The notes below the pieces were generated by a model. That model saw only the letters and a program-made list of their open reading frames with translations, was not told the DNA's origin and made no database searches. Below, piece by piece: positions 41,001 through 50,478 of a stretch of 64,000 nucleotides of DNA (its first letter is position 1; each line of letters begins with the position of its first letter). The position numbers and the translations under genes are program-made. This DNA comes from Bdellovibrio sp. ArHS (GTDB taxonomy: Bacteria > Bdellovibrionota > Bdellovibrionia > Bdellovibrionales > Bdellovibrionaceae): the NCBI RefSeq assembly GCF_000786105.1, contig NZ_JTEV01000016.1, positions 172,168 through 236,167 on the forward strand, written 5' to 3'.

Positions 41001-44000
41001 ATGAACTTCTTTAGACGTATGCTCTTTTCCCAAGTCAGCCCATTGGTGAAGCTTGCGAAAACCAAAAATATAGATGAAGGCGACTTACTGCCTTTGCCGG
41101 CACATCTTCATCCTGAAACTTTACCAGTTTCTTTAGAACCCCTTCAGTGGACGACGCCGAAAGCCTTTCTGTTTTCGATAATTCGCACACTGAAGAAATT
41201 ATTACGGGTCGGTTACTCCTGGTACTTCGCCAGCTCCGTGCTGGCTTTGTTATCACCCGTTTTTGTAAATCGTTTTGTCGGTTTGATTTCTCAAGGTGTT
41301 ACGGAACAATCGCTTCCGGAAGCATTGCTTTATGGTCTGCTTTTGGGGCTGTGCGGCTTTTTGTCCGGCTTGTGTTTGCAGCATTACTTTTACAACCTGC
41401 TTCAGGCTTATCAGATCACGACGAACATCTTAAATCAGAAAATCTTTAGCCACAGCCTGAAGCTAAGTCAGACCGCACGCCAAAAAAGTCAGGTGGGGGA
41501 CATCGTGAACCACATGAGTTCCGATAGTGATTCCGTGTCCGAGTTTCCACAGATCATCGGCGACCTGGCATCGTCACTCTTTCTGATTGTCGGTGTTGTC
41601 TCGATGCTTTTTTATTATATTGGCTGGTCCGCCTTGGCGGCATTGGCGGTGTTATTCACTTTGGCGCCCCTGACAAGCTATGTCGCCAAAAAGTTCACCC
41701 ATCTGGATGAAGAGATGATGAAACATCGCGATCGCCGTGTGACTTTGATGACTCAGGCTTTGAACTCCATTCGCGTGGTGAAGTATTTTGCCTGGGAACG
41801 AAGTGTGTCTAAGGAAGTGACTGAAGTTCGTGAACAAGAACTTTTAAGCCGCCGACGCTTAGCCCGAGCCGAAGTCATTTCATCGTTGGGTTACTTGGGT
41901 GTTTCCACCCTTGTTCTGTTTGTTGCTTTGGCGGTGCATGCCTGGCGCGGGCAGATTTTGGATGCGGCTGTGATTTTTACGTGCATTTCGCTGTTTGGTC
42001 TTTTGGAAGGGCCCTTTGGTGATTTATCGCGTTTGATTTCCCGTTACACCACGGCAGTAGTCGGAGCAGGACGTATTCTTAATTTCCTGAAGCAGGAAGA
42101 AGTGCAGATCTCGTCACAAGAAAGTTCCCTGAAGGATCAGCCGTTGGGGCTTGAGATCCAGGGCCTGTCTTTGACCTATCCGGAATCACAGGAAGAGGTT
42201 CTAAAGAATATTGACTTAAAAGTTCCGGCGGGAAGTTCCGTAGCTATCGTGGGTCCCGTGGGCGCTGGTAAAAGTTCTTTGTTAGCGACCCTGTTGGGGG
42301 AGGTGGCTCCCACTCGGGGACATATCCTGTTTCCGCAGGTTCTAGCTGGCGAACGCCCGCGCATGGCGTTCGTGCCTCAAGAAGCTTACATCATTAACAC
42401 CACGCTATTGGAAAACCTGTCCTTCGGCGAAAACGTTTCCAAAGAAGATTTACGTCGGGCTTTGCATAACAGTTGCCTTAGCCGAGACCTGAAAGAGTGG
42501 TCAGGAGGGCTGCGCACCGAAATCGGCGAAAAAGGAGTGAATCTTTCTGGCGGCCAAAAACAACGGGTTGCTTTGGCGCGTGCCTATTTGCGTCGCCCGC
42601 AGATCGTTCTTTTAGATGATCCTCTTTCCGCCGTGGATGCCGAGACAGAAAATCTTTTATGCGACCGCCTTTTGTTTGGCGCCTGGAAAGATGTCACACG
42701 TATTGTGGCGACGCATCGCCTGGAGCACTTACCGCGTTTTGATCAGATTCTTTATATTGAAAATGGCGAAGCCAAGGGACTTGGAAGCTTTGCAGAGCTT
42801 CTAAAAATCTGTCAGCCCTTCGCAGAGTTTTATAAAGAGCATGGAAAAACCCAAGGGGAGCATTCTGCACCGACTCCGCCTCAGGAAGTTTCTACGCCGG
42901 AAACAGCCGCGGCTTCTTCAGAAGAAATCGATGAAAAGAAAAACCGTGTGACCGAGGATGAAGAAAGAGAAGTGGGGGCGGTGAAGGGCTCAGTATATTG
43001 GGACTACATCAGCTCTTTGGGCGGTGATGGAAAGTACACGAAGCCGTTGATTTTGAGTGTGCTTTTGTTTGGAGCTATCGGTGTTACTTTGCTCCCGCTT
43101 TTGCAAAAAGCTTGGCTTTCTTATTATTCAGGTCATCAAAGTGAGTGGGCTGCGTTATCAGCCATAGGCATCTATGGTTTGATTGGTCTGGCCGTCTTGG
43201 TGGGGTCTTTATTGAACCATTTGATTTGGTTAGAGCGGGGAATTCGTGCCGGCAAAAGCATGCACGATAAAATGCTGCAAAGTGTTTTGAAGTCTCCGGT
43301 CCGCTTTTTTGATTCAACGCCGGTAGGTCGAATCATCCAAAGATTTTCGCGCGACATTGAATCGGTGGACGTGTACTTGCAGTGGAGTTTTGATTCCGCC
43401 GTGCACTGCGCTTTGCAGGTCCTGGTGTCCATTGCCTTGATCTTGGGATTGATGCCGATGATGATTTTCGTTATCGGTCCTGTGATGGCGCTCTACTATG
43501 TCTTACAACGTGATTATCGTCGTCCGGCTCGCGAAGTGAAACGTTTTGACAGTGTCGCCCGGTCTCCACGCTATGCGCATTTCAAAGAGACCTTACAGGG
43601 ATTGACGGTGATTCGTGGCTTCAATAAGTCGTCGTGGTTCATGCGAAATTTTTATGACAAGCTCGCCTACAGTCAGAAAATGTTTTATTCGCATTTCATG
43701 ATCAATCGATGGTTCTCGTCGCGCATTCCGTTGATCGGTGGACTTATTTCAATGTCGACGGCCATAGGTGTGACTGTGTCGGCACGCTACGGACTGATGG
43801 ATGCGGGGACGGCGGGGTTGGTGACATTGTATTCGCTGTCCTTCTGGGGTTTTCTAAACTGGGGCGTTCGTATCTTTGCGGATATTGAATCGCGCATGAC
43901 GTCGATTGAGCGTCTGAAGTTTTTTTCGAGTCTTCCGGCGGAAAAAGATGTCGTTGTGGCTCGCGAAACACCGCTGCCCCCCGCATGGCCGGACAAAGGA

Positions 44001-44702
44001 GAAATTTCCGTCGAGAATCTGAAAGTGCGCTACGCCGCGCATCTGCCACTGGTCCTTAAGGGAATCACCTTCCATGTCGACGCCGGAACACGCGTGGGCA
44101 TCATCGGTCGCACGGGGTCGGGCAAGAGCACCTTTTTTCAGTCCTTGTTTCGCTTCATTGAAGCGGAAGAGGGCTGTATAAAAATTGATGGTGTTGAAAT
44201 TGCCTCTGTGCCTTTAGAACAACTGCGCCGTAATTTGGCGATCATTCCTCAAGATCCCACGCTATTCCTAGGGACGATCCGAAATAACTTGGATCGTTAC
44301 AACGAATACACGGACGAGGACGTGATCACCGCTTTAAAACATGCCTCGATGTGGGAACATGTTAAAGAGTTGCCACAAGGCCTGCATTCGGTGGTCAGCG
44401 AGGGCGGTTTGAATTTAAGCCAGGGGCAAAGGCAGCTTCTATGTTTAGCTCGCGCCCTTCTGACCAAAGCTCGGGTGATCGTGATGGATGAAGCGACCGC
44501 CAGTGTGGATGTGCAAACGGATGCGATTTTGCAAAAAGTCATTCGGCAGTCTTTTGCCGGAGTGACAATGCTGATCATTGCGCACCGTCTGGGAACTATC
44601 GCCGATTGTGATCAGATCGTCGAGATTTCAGCGGGCGAGGTGAAATCGGTGCGACGACCTTCAGAGTTTTCTAAGGAAGAGATTGAAGAAAGTCTGGTGT
44701 AA
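41001..44702 (+). CDS. Full-length ABC transporter of ABCC/MRP type (TMD-NBD-TMD-NBD)
   Basis: From ATG 41001 the protein has 1233 residues (a TTG at 40971 would add ten). Two complete halves are fused: membrane domain 1 (about 65-350), NBD1 with Walker A GPVGAGKSS, signature LSGGQKQR and Walker B IVLLDDPLSAVDA; an acidic linker (about 600-660); membrane domain 2 (about 675-970); NBD2 with GRTGSGKST, LSQGQRQLLCLARALL and VIVMDEATASVD. DDPLSAVDA in NBD1 and LSQGQRQ in NBD2 are the marks of the eukaryotic ABCC family. NBD1 has Asp where the catalytic Glu should follow Walker B, so ATP hydrolysis is probably asymmetric. Export of an unknown substrate is likely. Confidence 0.93.
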   Translation: MNFFRRMLFSQVSPLVKLAKTKNIDEGDLLPLPAHLHPETLPVSLEPLQWTTPKAFLFSIIRTLKKLLRVGYSWYFASSVLALLSPVFVNRFVGLISQGVTEQSLPEALLYGLLLGLCGFLSGLCLQHYFYNLLQAYQITTNILNQKIFSHSLKLSQTARQKSQVGDIVNHMSSDSDSVSEFPQIIGDLASSLFLIVGVVSMLFYYIGWSALAALAVLFTLAPLTSYVAKKFTHLDEEMMKHRDRRVTLMTQALNSIRVVKYFAWERSVSKEVTEVREQELLSRRRLARAEVISSLGYLGVSTLVLFVALAVHAWRGQILDAAVIFTCISLFGLLEGPFGDLSRLISRYTTAVVGAGRILNFLKQEEVQISSQESSLKDQPLGLEIQGLSLTYPESQEEVLKNIDLKVPAGSSVAIVGPVGAGKSSLLATLLGEVAPTRGHILFPQVLAGERPRMAFVPQEAYIINTTLLENLSFGENVSKEDLRRALHNSCLSRDLKEWSGGLRTEIGEKGVNLSGGQKQRVALARAYLRRPQIVLLDDPLSAVDAETENLLCDRLLFGAWKDVTRIVATHRLEHLPRFDQILYIENGEAKGLGSFAELLKICQPFAEFYKEHGKTQGEHSAPTPPQEVSTPETAAASSEEIDEKKNRVTEDEEREVGAVKGSVYWDYISSLGGDGKYTKPLILSVLLFGAIGVTLLPLLQKAWLSYYSGHQSEWAALSAIGIYGLIGLAVLVGSLLNHLIWLERGIRAGKSMHDKMLQSVLKSPVRFFDSTPVGRIIQRFSRDIESVDVYLQWSFDSAVHCALQVLVSIALILGLMPMMIFVIGPVMALYYVLQRDYRRPAREVKRFDSVARSPRYAHFKETLQGLTVIRGFNKSSWFMRNFYDKLAYSQKMFYSHFMINRWFSSRIPLIGGLISMSTAIGVTVSARYGLMDAGTAGLVTLYSLSFWGFLNWGVRIFADIESRMTSIERLKFFSSLPAEKDVVVARETPLPPAWPDKGEISVENLKVRYAAHLPLVLKGITFHVDAGTRVGIIGRTGSGKSTFFQSLFRFIEAEEGCIKIDGVEIASVPLEQLRRNLAIIPQDPTLFLGTIRNNLDRYNEYTDEDVITALKHASMWEHVKELPQGLHSVVSEGGLNLSQGQRQLLCLARALLTKARVIVMDEATASVDVQTDAILQKVIRQSFAGVTMLIIAHRLGTIADCDQIVEISAGEVKSVRRPSEFSKEEIEESLV

Positions 44703-44707
44703 AAGAA

Positions 44708-44735
44708 AAGCGGGTTGAGAGCCCGCTTTGTTTTT
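44708..44735 (+). terminator. Intrinsic terminator
   Basis: AAGCGGG (44708-44714) and CCCGCTT (44722-44728), 7-base loop, followed by TGTTTTTT. It ends the ABC transporter gene. Confidence 0.85.
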
Positions 44736-44799
44736 TGGACTGACCTCTTGGCAGTTCTGACAGAATGATTTCTGATGAACTGGAGTCAGGAGGTCTGTC

Positions 44800-45348
44800 A
44801 TGCCCACGAAAGTGCTCACGCTGGTTGGTGGTATCAGTAAGAATTCCTTGAATAAAAAATTATTCAAAGCCGTCAAGGATCTGGCACCCAAGGATATTGA
44901 AATTGATACTTTTGATATCGCCACGCTGCCTTTTTTTAGTCAGGATTTGGAAAACAATCCTCCCGAAATCGCTCAGCAGTTTAAAAATAAAATCAAAGAG
45001 GCGGATGCGGCGTTATTTATCACACCCGAATACAATCGCAGCTTTCCAGGTGTGTTGAAAAACGCGATTGACTGGGGGTCTCGTCCTTATGGACAGAATC
45101 TTTGGGATCGCAAACCCGCAGCGGTGATGGGAGCTTCCATCGGAAATATTGGAACCTTTGGTGCCCAACATCACCTTCGTCAGGTTTTGGCGTACCTGAA
45201 TATGCCCACCATGGGGCAGCCCGAGTTTTATTTTAATGCCGCGAAGGCCTTTGACGAAAATGGAAAATTGATCGATCCGAAAAGCCAAGAGTTGATTGCA
45301 GGTTTTTGGCAAAGCTTCGCGAAGGAATGCGCGGAGTTGAAAAAATAA
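44800..45348 (+). CDS. NADPH-dependent FMN reductase family protein
   Basis: A 182-residue flavodoxin-like protein. LTLVGGISKNSLNKKLFKA is the phosphate-binding loop; FITPEYNRSFPGVLKNAIDWGSRP is the typical second motif (PEYN...P..LKNAID), followed by KPAAVMGASIGNIGTFGAQHHLRQVL. ChrR/YieF-type members reduce quinones, metals or flavins with NAD(P)H and protect against oxidative stress. GGAGGT precedes ATG 44800. It stands alone between two terminators. Confidence 0.9.
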   Translation: MPTKVLTLVGGISKNSLNKKLFKAVKDLAPKDIEIDTFDIATLPFFSQDLENNPPEIAQQFKNKIKEADAALFITPEYNRSFPGVLKNAIDWGSRPYGQNLWDRKPAAVMGASIGNIGTFGAQHHLRQVLAYLNMPTMGQPEFYFNAAKAFDENGKLIDPKSQELIAGFWQSFAKECAELKK

Positions 45349-45350
45349 AA

Positions 45351-45378
45351 AAAGGGAACCGTAAGGTTCCCTTTTCAC
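45351..45378. terminator. Bidirectional intrinsic terminator
   Basis: AAAGGGAACC (45351-45360), loop GTAA, GGTTCCCTTT (45365-45374), with an A run on the left and T on the right. It serves the FMN reductase gene and the convergent small secreted protein. Confidence 0.88.
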
Positions 45379-45413
45379 TAGAGAGCTATGCGCTCGCTAA
45401 TTCCGTGAAGGAA

Positions 45414-45620
45414 TTAGTGACCAGCAGGAGCAGCTTCTTTAGTTTCAGCTTTAACTTCGCCAGCTTTTTTAGCGTGTTTTTTCTTAGCTGGAGCTTTTGT
45501 CTCAGCAGGAGCAGCTGCAGCAGCAGGAGCTGTTGGAGCAGTTTCAGTTTTAGCAGGTTCGTTAGCTTGAGCAACAACACCAGCAAATACAACAGTCATC
45601 AAAACAGAAGCGATTTTCAT
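45414..45620 (-). CDS. Small exported Ala/Lys/Pro-rich protein
   Basis: ATG 45620 follows GGAGGT. The 68-residue product has a signal peptide (MKIASVLMTVVFAGVVAQA) and a low-complexity mature region made of Ala, Pro, Thr, Glu and Lys (APTAPAAAAAPAETKAPAKKKHAKKAG). It is probably disordered. Bdellovibrio and relatives make many such proteins, of unknown function. Its 3' end contains a CTAATTCC...GGAATTAG hairpin. Confidence 0.7.
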   Translation of the reverse strand: MKIASVLMTVVFAGVVAQANEPAKTETAPTAPAAAAAPAETKAPAKKKHAKKAGEVKAETKEAAPAGH

Positions 45621-45705
45621 AGTAACCTCCATTGGTTCTTTAGTTAGCTTCAATCGGACAAGAGTCATGCTAGCAAAGAAGGTTAAAGCCACGATTAAAA
45701 CGGAA

Positions 45706-47163
45706 TTAAATGTTTTTAATTTCGAAAGTGAAGCGCGCGCCTAGTCCAGGATGGTTCTGGGCGTTTAACTTGGCGTTATGAAGAATGGCGATCTTTTGCG
45801 CGATCGCCAAACCAAGACCAAAGCCTTTAACACGGGTTTCCATATTTGAACCGCGCGAGAAGCGTTCAAATATGAAGGGGAGTTGATCTTCGGGAACACC
45901 CGGGCCGTGATCTTCAACGATGAACTGCGTGAATTCATCCCGCCAAACGAGAGTCATCGTCACAACTTCGTTATTGGGGGAGTACTTGATGGCATTCTCA
46001 ATGATGTTAACAATAAGGTTCTGTAAAAGATCGTTATCACCGCGGACCATTTTGCGATCGTCTTTGGTCTCATTATTAATATTCAGCTTCAATTTGATAT
46101 TTTTGGAGTTGGCCAGTTTCTCACAACGGGGCAGGACTTCAAAAATCACTTCGTCCAGGGCTAGATCCTGAAAATTCAAAGCGCCAATGCCCGCATCCAC
46201 CCGCGCTAGCAAAAGCATCTCTTGCACAATGCCGGAAAGATTGTCCACCTCTTGCAGCGCGCTTTTGATGAATTGATCAACATCCCGCTTTTCTGCTTTT
46301 TGCAGAAGCTCCAGTTCGCCCCGCATGATCGTTAACGGAGTCAGTAATTGGTGAGAGGCATCCGCGACGAAGCGCTCCTGACTTAAAAAAGCTTGTTGAA
46401 TTCGATCCAGCATTTCATTCAGTGTCAGCGCGAGCTTTTTGATTTCGTCATTGGCGTTGGGAATCGGGACGCGTTGGGACAGTTCGCTGGCTTTAATTTC
46501 CTTGGCCGTGTTGATCATGTTGTTGACGGGGTTCAGGGCGCGCGCCGAAAGGAACATTCCCCCCAAAGTTGCAATCAACAACACGAAGGGAATCCCGACT
46601 TGCAGCAAGGTCAGGCGCTGGGAAATCTGAGTCTCCATCAAAGTCATAGGAACCGCAATTTGCAACAGCAACTGAGGCTTGGCGGCATTGTCCAGAGGAA
46701 AAGAGATCAGGCGATAAGAGTCGGCTTCTGCCGAGGGGATGTTACGGATGTGCTCAATGGTACGGTAAGTGGCTTCCTCGCCTTTCCAAATGCGGTCAAA
46801 GTCTTTTTTATAGGGTGGATTGAACTCCCCGAAATTTCCCACACGGGCCAAAACCGCACCGGAGCTGTGACGTACTTGGATCAGCGCTGTTCCCAGTGGG
46901 AAGGGCAGAATTTTACCGTGATCCAAACGCAAAGGAGGAAAGCTTAAGTCGCCTTTGACACCGATTTCGATGCCTTCAGAGACGTCGACGGAGTAGTTGA
47001 AGAGGGCATCGTCAAAGTCCTGCTGAAGGGTGTCGATCATCATCTTAAAAAGAAACATGTTAAAGAAAATGGTCGTGGCTCCGAAAATCAACACGAAGAT
47101 CAACGACAGACGCAGACGGATGCTGAAGCTGGAAAGAAAATTATAGATTTTCTTTAAGAACAT
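45706..47163 (-). CDS. Membrane sensor histidine kinase (HAMP-HisKA-HATPase)
   Basis: ATG 47163 lies inside the end of the response regulator gene (23-base overlap) and gives 485 residues. Two membrane helices (about 12-35 and 180-205) frame a periplasmic sensor of about 140 residues. HAMP follows (NPVNNMINTAKEIKASELSQRVPIPNANDEIKKLALTLNEM), then HisKA with FVADASHQLLTPLTIMRGE, and an ATPase domain with NLIVNIIENAIKYS, DHGPGVP and GFGLGLAI. It is the cognate kinase of the upstream regulator. Its context suggests it controls or senses envelope polymer state. Confidence 0.93.
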   Translation of the reverse strand: MFLKKIYNFLSSFSIRLRLSLIFVLIFGATTIFFNMFLFKMMIDTLQQDFDDALFNYSVDVSEGIEIGVKGDLSFPPLRLDHGKILPFPLGTALIQVRHSSGAVLARVGNFGEFNPPYKKDFDRIWKGEEATYRTIEHIRNIPSAEADSYRLISFPLDNAAKPQLLLQIAVPMTLMETQISQRLTLLQVGIPFVLLIATLGGMFLSARALNPVNNMINTAKEIKASELSQRVPIPNANDEIKKLALTLNEMLDRIQQAFLSQERFVADASHQLLTPLTIMRGELELLQKAEKRDVDQFIKSALQEVDNLSGIVQEMLLLARVDAGIGALNFQDLALDEVIFEVLPRCEKLANSKNIKLKLNINNETKDDRKMVRGDNDLLQNLIVNIIENAIKYSPNNEVVTMTLVWRDEFTQFIVEDHGPGVPEDQLPFIFERFSRGSNMETRVKGFGLGLAIAQKIAILHNAKLNAQNHPGLGARFTFEIKNI

Positions 47164-47827
47164 AACCCGTGCCCACAACTGTGTGAATCAGTCGTTTCGC
47201 AAAAGGAGCGTCAATTTTTTTACGCAGCAGATTGATATAAACGTCAATCACATTGCTTTCGGAATCAAAGTGGATATCCCATACATGCTCAGCAATAGAG
47301 ACTCGCCCCAGCGGTCGCTCAGGATTGCGCATGAAGTATTCTAGCAACGCGAATTCTTTCGTAGTTAACGAGATCTCCTGGCCTGAACGGCGCGCTTTGC
47401 GCTGGATCAGATCCAATTCCAGGTCGGCGTATTTCAACGTGTTGCTGTGATTGCCATTGTTGGCAGCACCTTTACGGCGTAAGAGGGCGCGCACACGGGC
47501 ATGAAGTTCATCGAAAGAGTAAGGCTTCGTCAAATAATCGTCAGCCCCGGCGTCAAGACCGTTTACTTTGTCCTTCGTTGTGGAAAGCGCCGTGAGCATC
47601 AGAATCGGCCCTTCATAGCCATCGCGACGGATGTGGCGGGCGGTGTCGATACCGCTTTGATCCGGCAGCATCACATCCAGAATGACAAGATCGTAATCGC
47701 CTTGAGCCATATAGGATTCAGCCGCCGAGCCACTTTCAGCCAGGTCCACGGCGTAACCGACTTCAGCCAGGCCTTTCTTTAGAAAGGTCGCCATTTTGAC
47801 TTGATCTTCAACGACGAGAATCCGCAT
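47141..47827 (-). CDS. OmpR/PhoB-family response regulator
   Basis: A 228-residue two-domain regulator. The receiver has ILVVEDQ, phospho-acceptor Asp51 in LVILDVMLPDQSG, LTALS and the Lys of LTKPYS. The C-terminal winged helix reads ISLTTKEFALLEYFMRNPERPLGRVSIAEHVWDIHFDSESNVIDVYINLLRKKID and ends IHTVVGTGYVL. AAAGGA precedes ATG 47827. It overlaps the LTA-synthase-like gene by 20 bases at its start and the kinase gene by 23 bases at its end. Confidence 0.95.
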   Translation of the reverse strand: MRILVVEDQVKMATFLKKGLAEVGYAVDLAESGSAAESYMAQGDYDLVILDVMLPDQSGIDTARHIRRDGYEGPILMLTALSTTKDKVNGLDAGADDYLTKPYSFDELHARVRALLRRKGAANNGNHSNTLKYADLELDLIQRKARRSGQEISLTTKEFALLEYFMRNPERPLGRVSIAEHVWDIHFDSESNVIDVYINLLRKKIDAPFAKRLIHTVVGTGYVLKENL

Positions 47828-49925
47828 GGTGTCGGTGTCCTTTCTGATCTTGTTTTTCTTTCATAAAGTAAAAATCCAAAATGCCCATCAGGGATTTGTA
47901 TTTCAACGACAGGGCTTTTTTGGACTCTGTCATTTCCCCGGCCACTAATCTTTCATACTTTCCTTGCCAGTCAAGTGCGTGATCGTCAGTGGCATGCCCA
48001 GAGGCTAAGACACCACCAGTGCGATCCACAATCAGATTGGAAGCGTTGACAGCGAAGTCGCCGTCTTTGCCAAACAGATCACGACCCAACGAATAATAGT
48101 CCTTTTCGGAAAGCGCCAGATTGTAAAGGGTGGGGGCGATGTCGGCCTGTGAACCGAAAGCGTCAGGGTCCAGCTTCCTGCGCACGGCGGAAGGGACATA
48201 AAGATAGAAGGGCACCGAGCCTTTTTGTAAAAGCTCTTGTTCAGAAAAATTCACAATCCAGAATGTATGATCGCCCGTCACGGCGACGATCACTTTGTCT
48301 TTTAAGGGCGAGTTCTTCAAACGCGTGAGAAATTCGCCCAGTTTATCAGTTGAATAACGATAGGTCTTAAAGCGTTTTTCCGCCAAGGCCGCATCACCGA
48401 TTAAGCGCGACGTGAGTTCTTGCGGGGGCTTAAGTTCAGGCACCGAGTATGTTGTCGGCAACTGATAGGGCGGATGATTGGTGGTCGTCATGGTCAATAA
48501 AAACTGCGGTTCCTTGGCGTCACTCAAGGTTTTGAAAATGTAGTCGAACACATCTTCATCGTAAACGCCCCAATCGTGACGTTCCTTCAATCCCCCCAGC
48601 ACCTCGGTCATTTCGAATTCACCTTCAACGGTGTCAAAGCCTTGCGCCACCGCAAATTTATTCACTTCGCGCCAGCCTGGATTGCCACCATAAAGAAAGC
48701 GAGCTTTATAGCCGGACTCTTTAAAAATCCGTGCGGGGCTGGTTCGGAAGGGCACCTGAAGGTAGTCACTTTCAGAAAGAAACTCACTGATGGGGCGTTG
48801 GGCAGAGCCGATCATCAGGCAGCTTAAACTGCCAATCGTGGCGTTGCTGCTAGAAAGGAAGTGAGTCAAATAAGTGTCAGCTTGCAGGTGCTTTTTGAAC
48901 TGACCCATCAGATCAAAATCGGGCTGATCATATTGGAACCAGTAAGCTCCCAAGGACTCCATCGTCAGAAGTAAAACATGGGGTTTGGTTTTTTCTGCCC
49001 AAGCATTTTTGGGCGTGCGGTGTTTCATCAACGTCAAAGGGTCGGCGGGGACTTGATCCGGAGTCAGGTGATAGAAGTCCGCAAAGGCCTGTCGATAATT
49101 GTCGCCGTAACCAAAATGGCGAAGATTGCTGTCCCATTGAGAAGTCTGTTGAGCTTTGAGTTCGATAGCCCGAGTGAAGGCCCGCGTGCCATTGAAACTT
49201 AAATGATTCACAAAAATGGATTTTGATATGCCGGTGTCCATTTCGCTCAAAGGAAATAATCCCAGAGACCCACGAGCGCCGACTCCGTTCACAAGAAAAA
49301 CCACAAAGAAAAAAAGCACGAAGGCCGGATAAGAGACACGCTCCAGGCGCCAAGGCCACCACTCTCGGCCTTGCGTGAAATTGATTTTCAGACCCTTCCA
49401 CAAAAGATAAGTGAAAAGAGCCAGACCCACTGTGATCCACACCATCGGGTAATTGCGCCAAATAGTTTTGATCAGGGCCACGGTGTCATCAGTGATAAAA
49501 CCGAAAATCAAAACGTTGATACGATCCTGATAGAAACTGTAAAAACCAAAATCCACCGCGGATATGAAGGTCACGATAAGAAGCATGATCGTGTAATAGG
49601 GAATAAGAAAACGAGTAAAGCGGGTGAACAACTGCTGCAAGAGCTTTTTGCTCAGTTTGGTGCAGGCACAAAGACTGGCCAGAAACAGCACCAGGAACGG
49701 GATCGCATTGATATAAAAAAGAATGGTGCTGTCAAAGCGTGCGCCCAGGACGAACGCGCGCGCCACATCCCCGGGGACCTGAGAGACCTCATTCATGTTT
49801 CCATAAACGAGGAAGAACCCCAAACGCCAAAGAAAGCCAATGAATAGAAAAACCACATTCAGAATAAGAATGCGTTTAAGGTACAGCCAGGATTGTTTTA
49901 GCCATTGCGCCCGAGATTTTTCCAT
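47808..49925 (-). CDS. LTA-synthase-like phosphoglycerol transferase (alkaline phosphatase superfamily)
   Basis: A 705-residue protein with five N-terminal membrane helices (about 12-230) and an external sulfatase-fold domain. VLLLTMESLGAYWF carries the metal-binding Glu, although the usual catalytic Thr/Ser position cannot be fixed by eye; FLYGGNPGWREVNKFAVAQGFD and VIVAVTGDHTFWIVN supply other family motifs with Asp-His as metal ligands. Relatives transfer phosphoglycerol to lipoteichoic acid (LtaS) or to osmoregulated glucans (MdoB/OpgB). In a Gram-negative the acceptor is probably a glucan or lipid in the periplasm. It is the first gene of a three-gene overlapping unit with a two-component system. 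Confidence 0.9.
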   Translation of the reverse strand: MEKSRAQWLKQSWLYLKRILILNVVFLFIGFLWRLGFFLVYGNMNEVSQVPGDVARAFVLGARFDSTILFYINAIPFLVLFLASLCACTKLSKKLLQQLFTRFTRFLIPYYTIMLLIVTFISAVDFGFYSFYQDRINVLIFGFITDDTVALIKTIWRNYPMVWITVGLALFTYLLWKGLKINFTQGREWWPWRLERVSYPAFVLFFFVVFLVNGVGARGSLGLFPLSEMDTGISKSIFVNHLSFNGTRAFTRAIELKAQQTSQWDSNLRHFGYGDNYRQAFADFYHLTPDQVPADPLTLMKHRTPKNAWAEKTKPHVLLLTMESLGAYWFQYDQPDFDLMGQFKKHLQADTYLTHFLSSSNATIGSLSCLMIGSAQRPISEFLSESDYLQVPFRTSPARIFKESGYKARFLYGGNPGWREVNKFAVAQGFDTVEGEFEMTEVLGGLKERHDWGVYDEDVFDYIFKTLSDAKEPQFLLTMTTTNHPPYQLPTTYSVPELKPPQELTSRLIGDAALAEKRFKTYRYSTDKLGEFLTRLKNSPLKDKVIVAVTGDHTFWIVNFSEQELLQKGSVPFYLYVPSAVRRKLDPDAFGSQADIAPTLYNLALSEKDYYSLGRDLFGKDGDFAVNASNLIVDRTGGVLASGHATDDHALDWQGKYERLVAGEMTESKKALSLKYKSLMGILDFYFMKEKQDQKGHRHHADSRR

Positions 49926-49979
49926 GTTGAGGACATGAAAATCGCACTTCCCAGGCGCTTACGCAACAGGATTCAGAGC

Positions 49980-50390
49980 TTATTCCGGTGGTTTACCAAA
50001 GTCCCATTTTTGATTTGGATCATCGGGAATTTTGAAGTCCGAGGTCGCCTCGACCTTTTTGATTTCGACTTTTTTGATGTTCTTATTCTTATCAGCGGTC
50101 ACGGCCACGGCGGGGCCTTTGGGCTTCTTGCTTTTTTCGAGATCTTTAACGATTTTGCCGTAGTGCTCCACAGATCGGGAAAGGAAGTAAGCCCCCTTGG
50201 CTTTTTCTCCTTCAAAGAAGACGTCGACGCCGTCGCTTTCCTCGCGGACGACTTTGACCTTTGCAGTAAAGCTTCTGGATTCATCGGGTTTCTCGGGTTC
50301 TTCTTCGGCTTCGAAGTATTTTGTCGAATTCACGCCACTTTGAGCATGTGCATCACCCACCAAAAAGAGTGTCAAGATGAGACTTAGCAT
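49980..50390 (-). CDS. Small secreted charged protein of unknown function
   Basis: ATG 50390 follows a perfect AGGAGG, giving 136 residues with a short signal peptide (MLSLILTLFLVGDAHAQ). The mature protein is very rich in Lys, Glu and Asp, with a strand-like core (FTAKVKVVREESDGVDVFFEGEKAKGAYFLSRS). No cysteines, no family recognised. It is divergent from tatA, with 88 bases between the starts. Confidence 0.7.
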   Translation of the reverse strand: MLSLILTLFLVGDAHAQSGVNSTKYFEAEEEPEKPDESRSFTAKVKVVREESDGVDVFFEGEKAKGAYFLSRSVEHYGKIVKDLEKSKKPKGPAVAVTADKNKNIKKVEIKKVEATSDFKIPDDPNQKWDFGKPPE

Positions 50391-50478
50391 GTTGCCTCCT
50401 TTCCCAATATAATGCACGGCCTTTTGTTGCCATGCAATAGGCCTTATAGTAGGTTGGGCCTTGTAACGAGGAGACCTT

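Noticed and set aside
45385..45600. Leu/Lys/Gln-rich frame beside the small Ala/Lys protein
   Set aside because: It is the out-of-frame reading of a low-complexity GCA/GCT-rich gene on the same strand.
46393..46947. 184-codon plus-strand frame opposite the histidine kinase
   Set aside because: Antisense to a clear HAMP-HisKA region; Gln/His/Arg-rich shadow translation with no family features.
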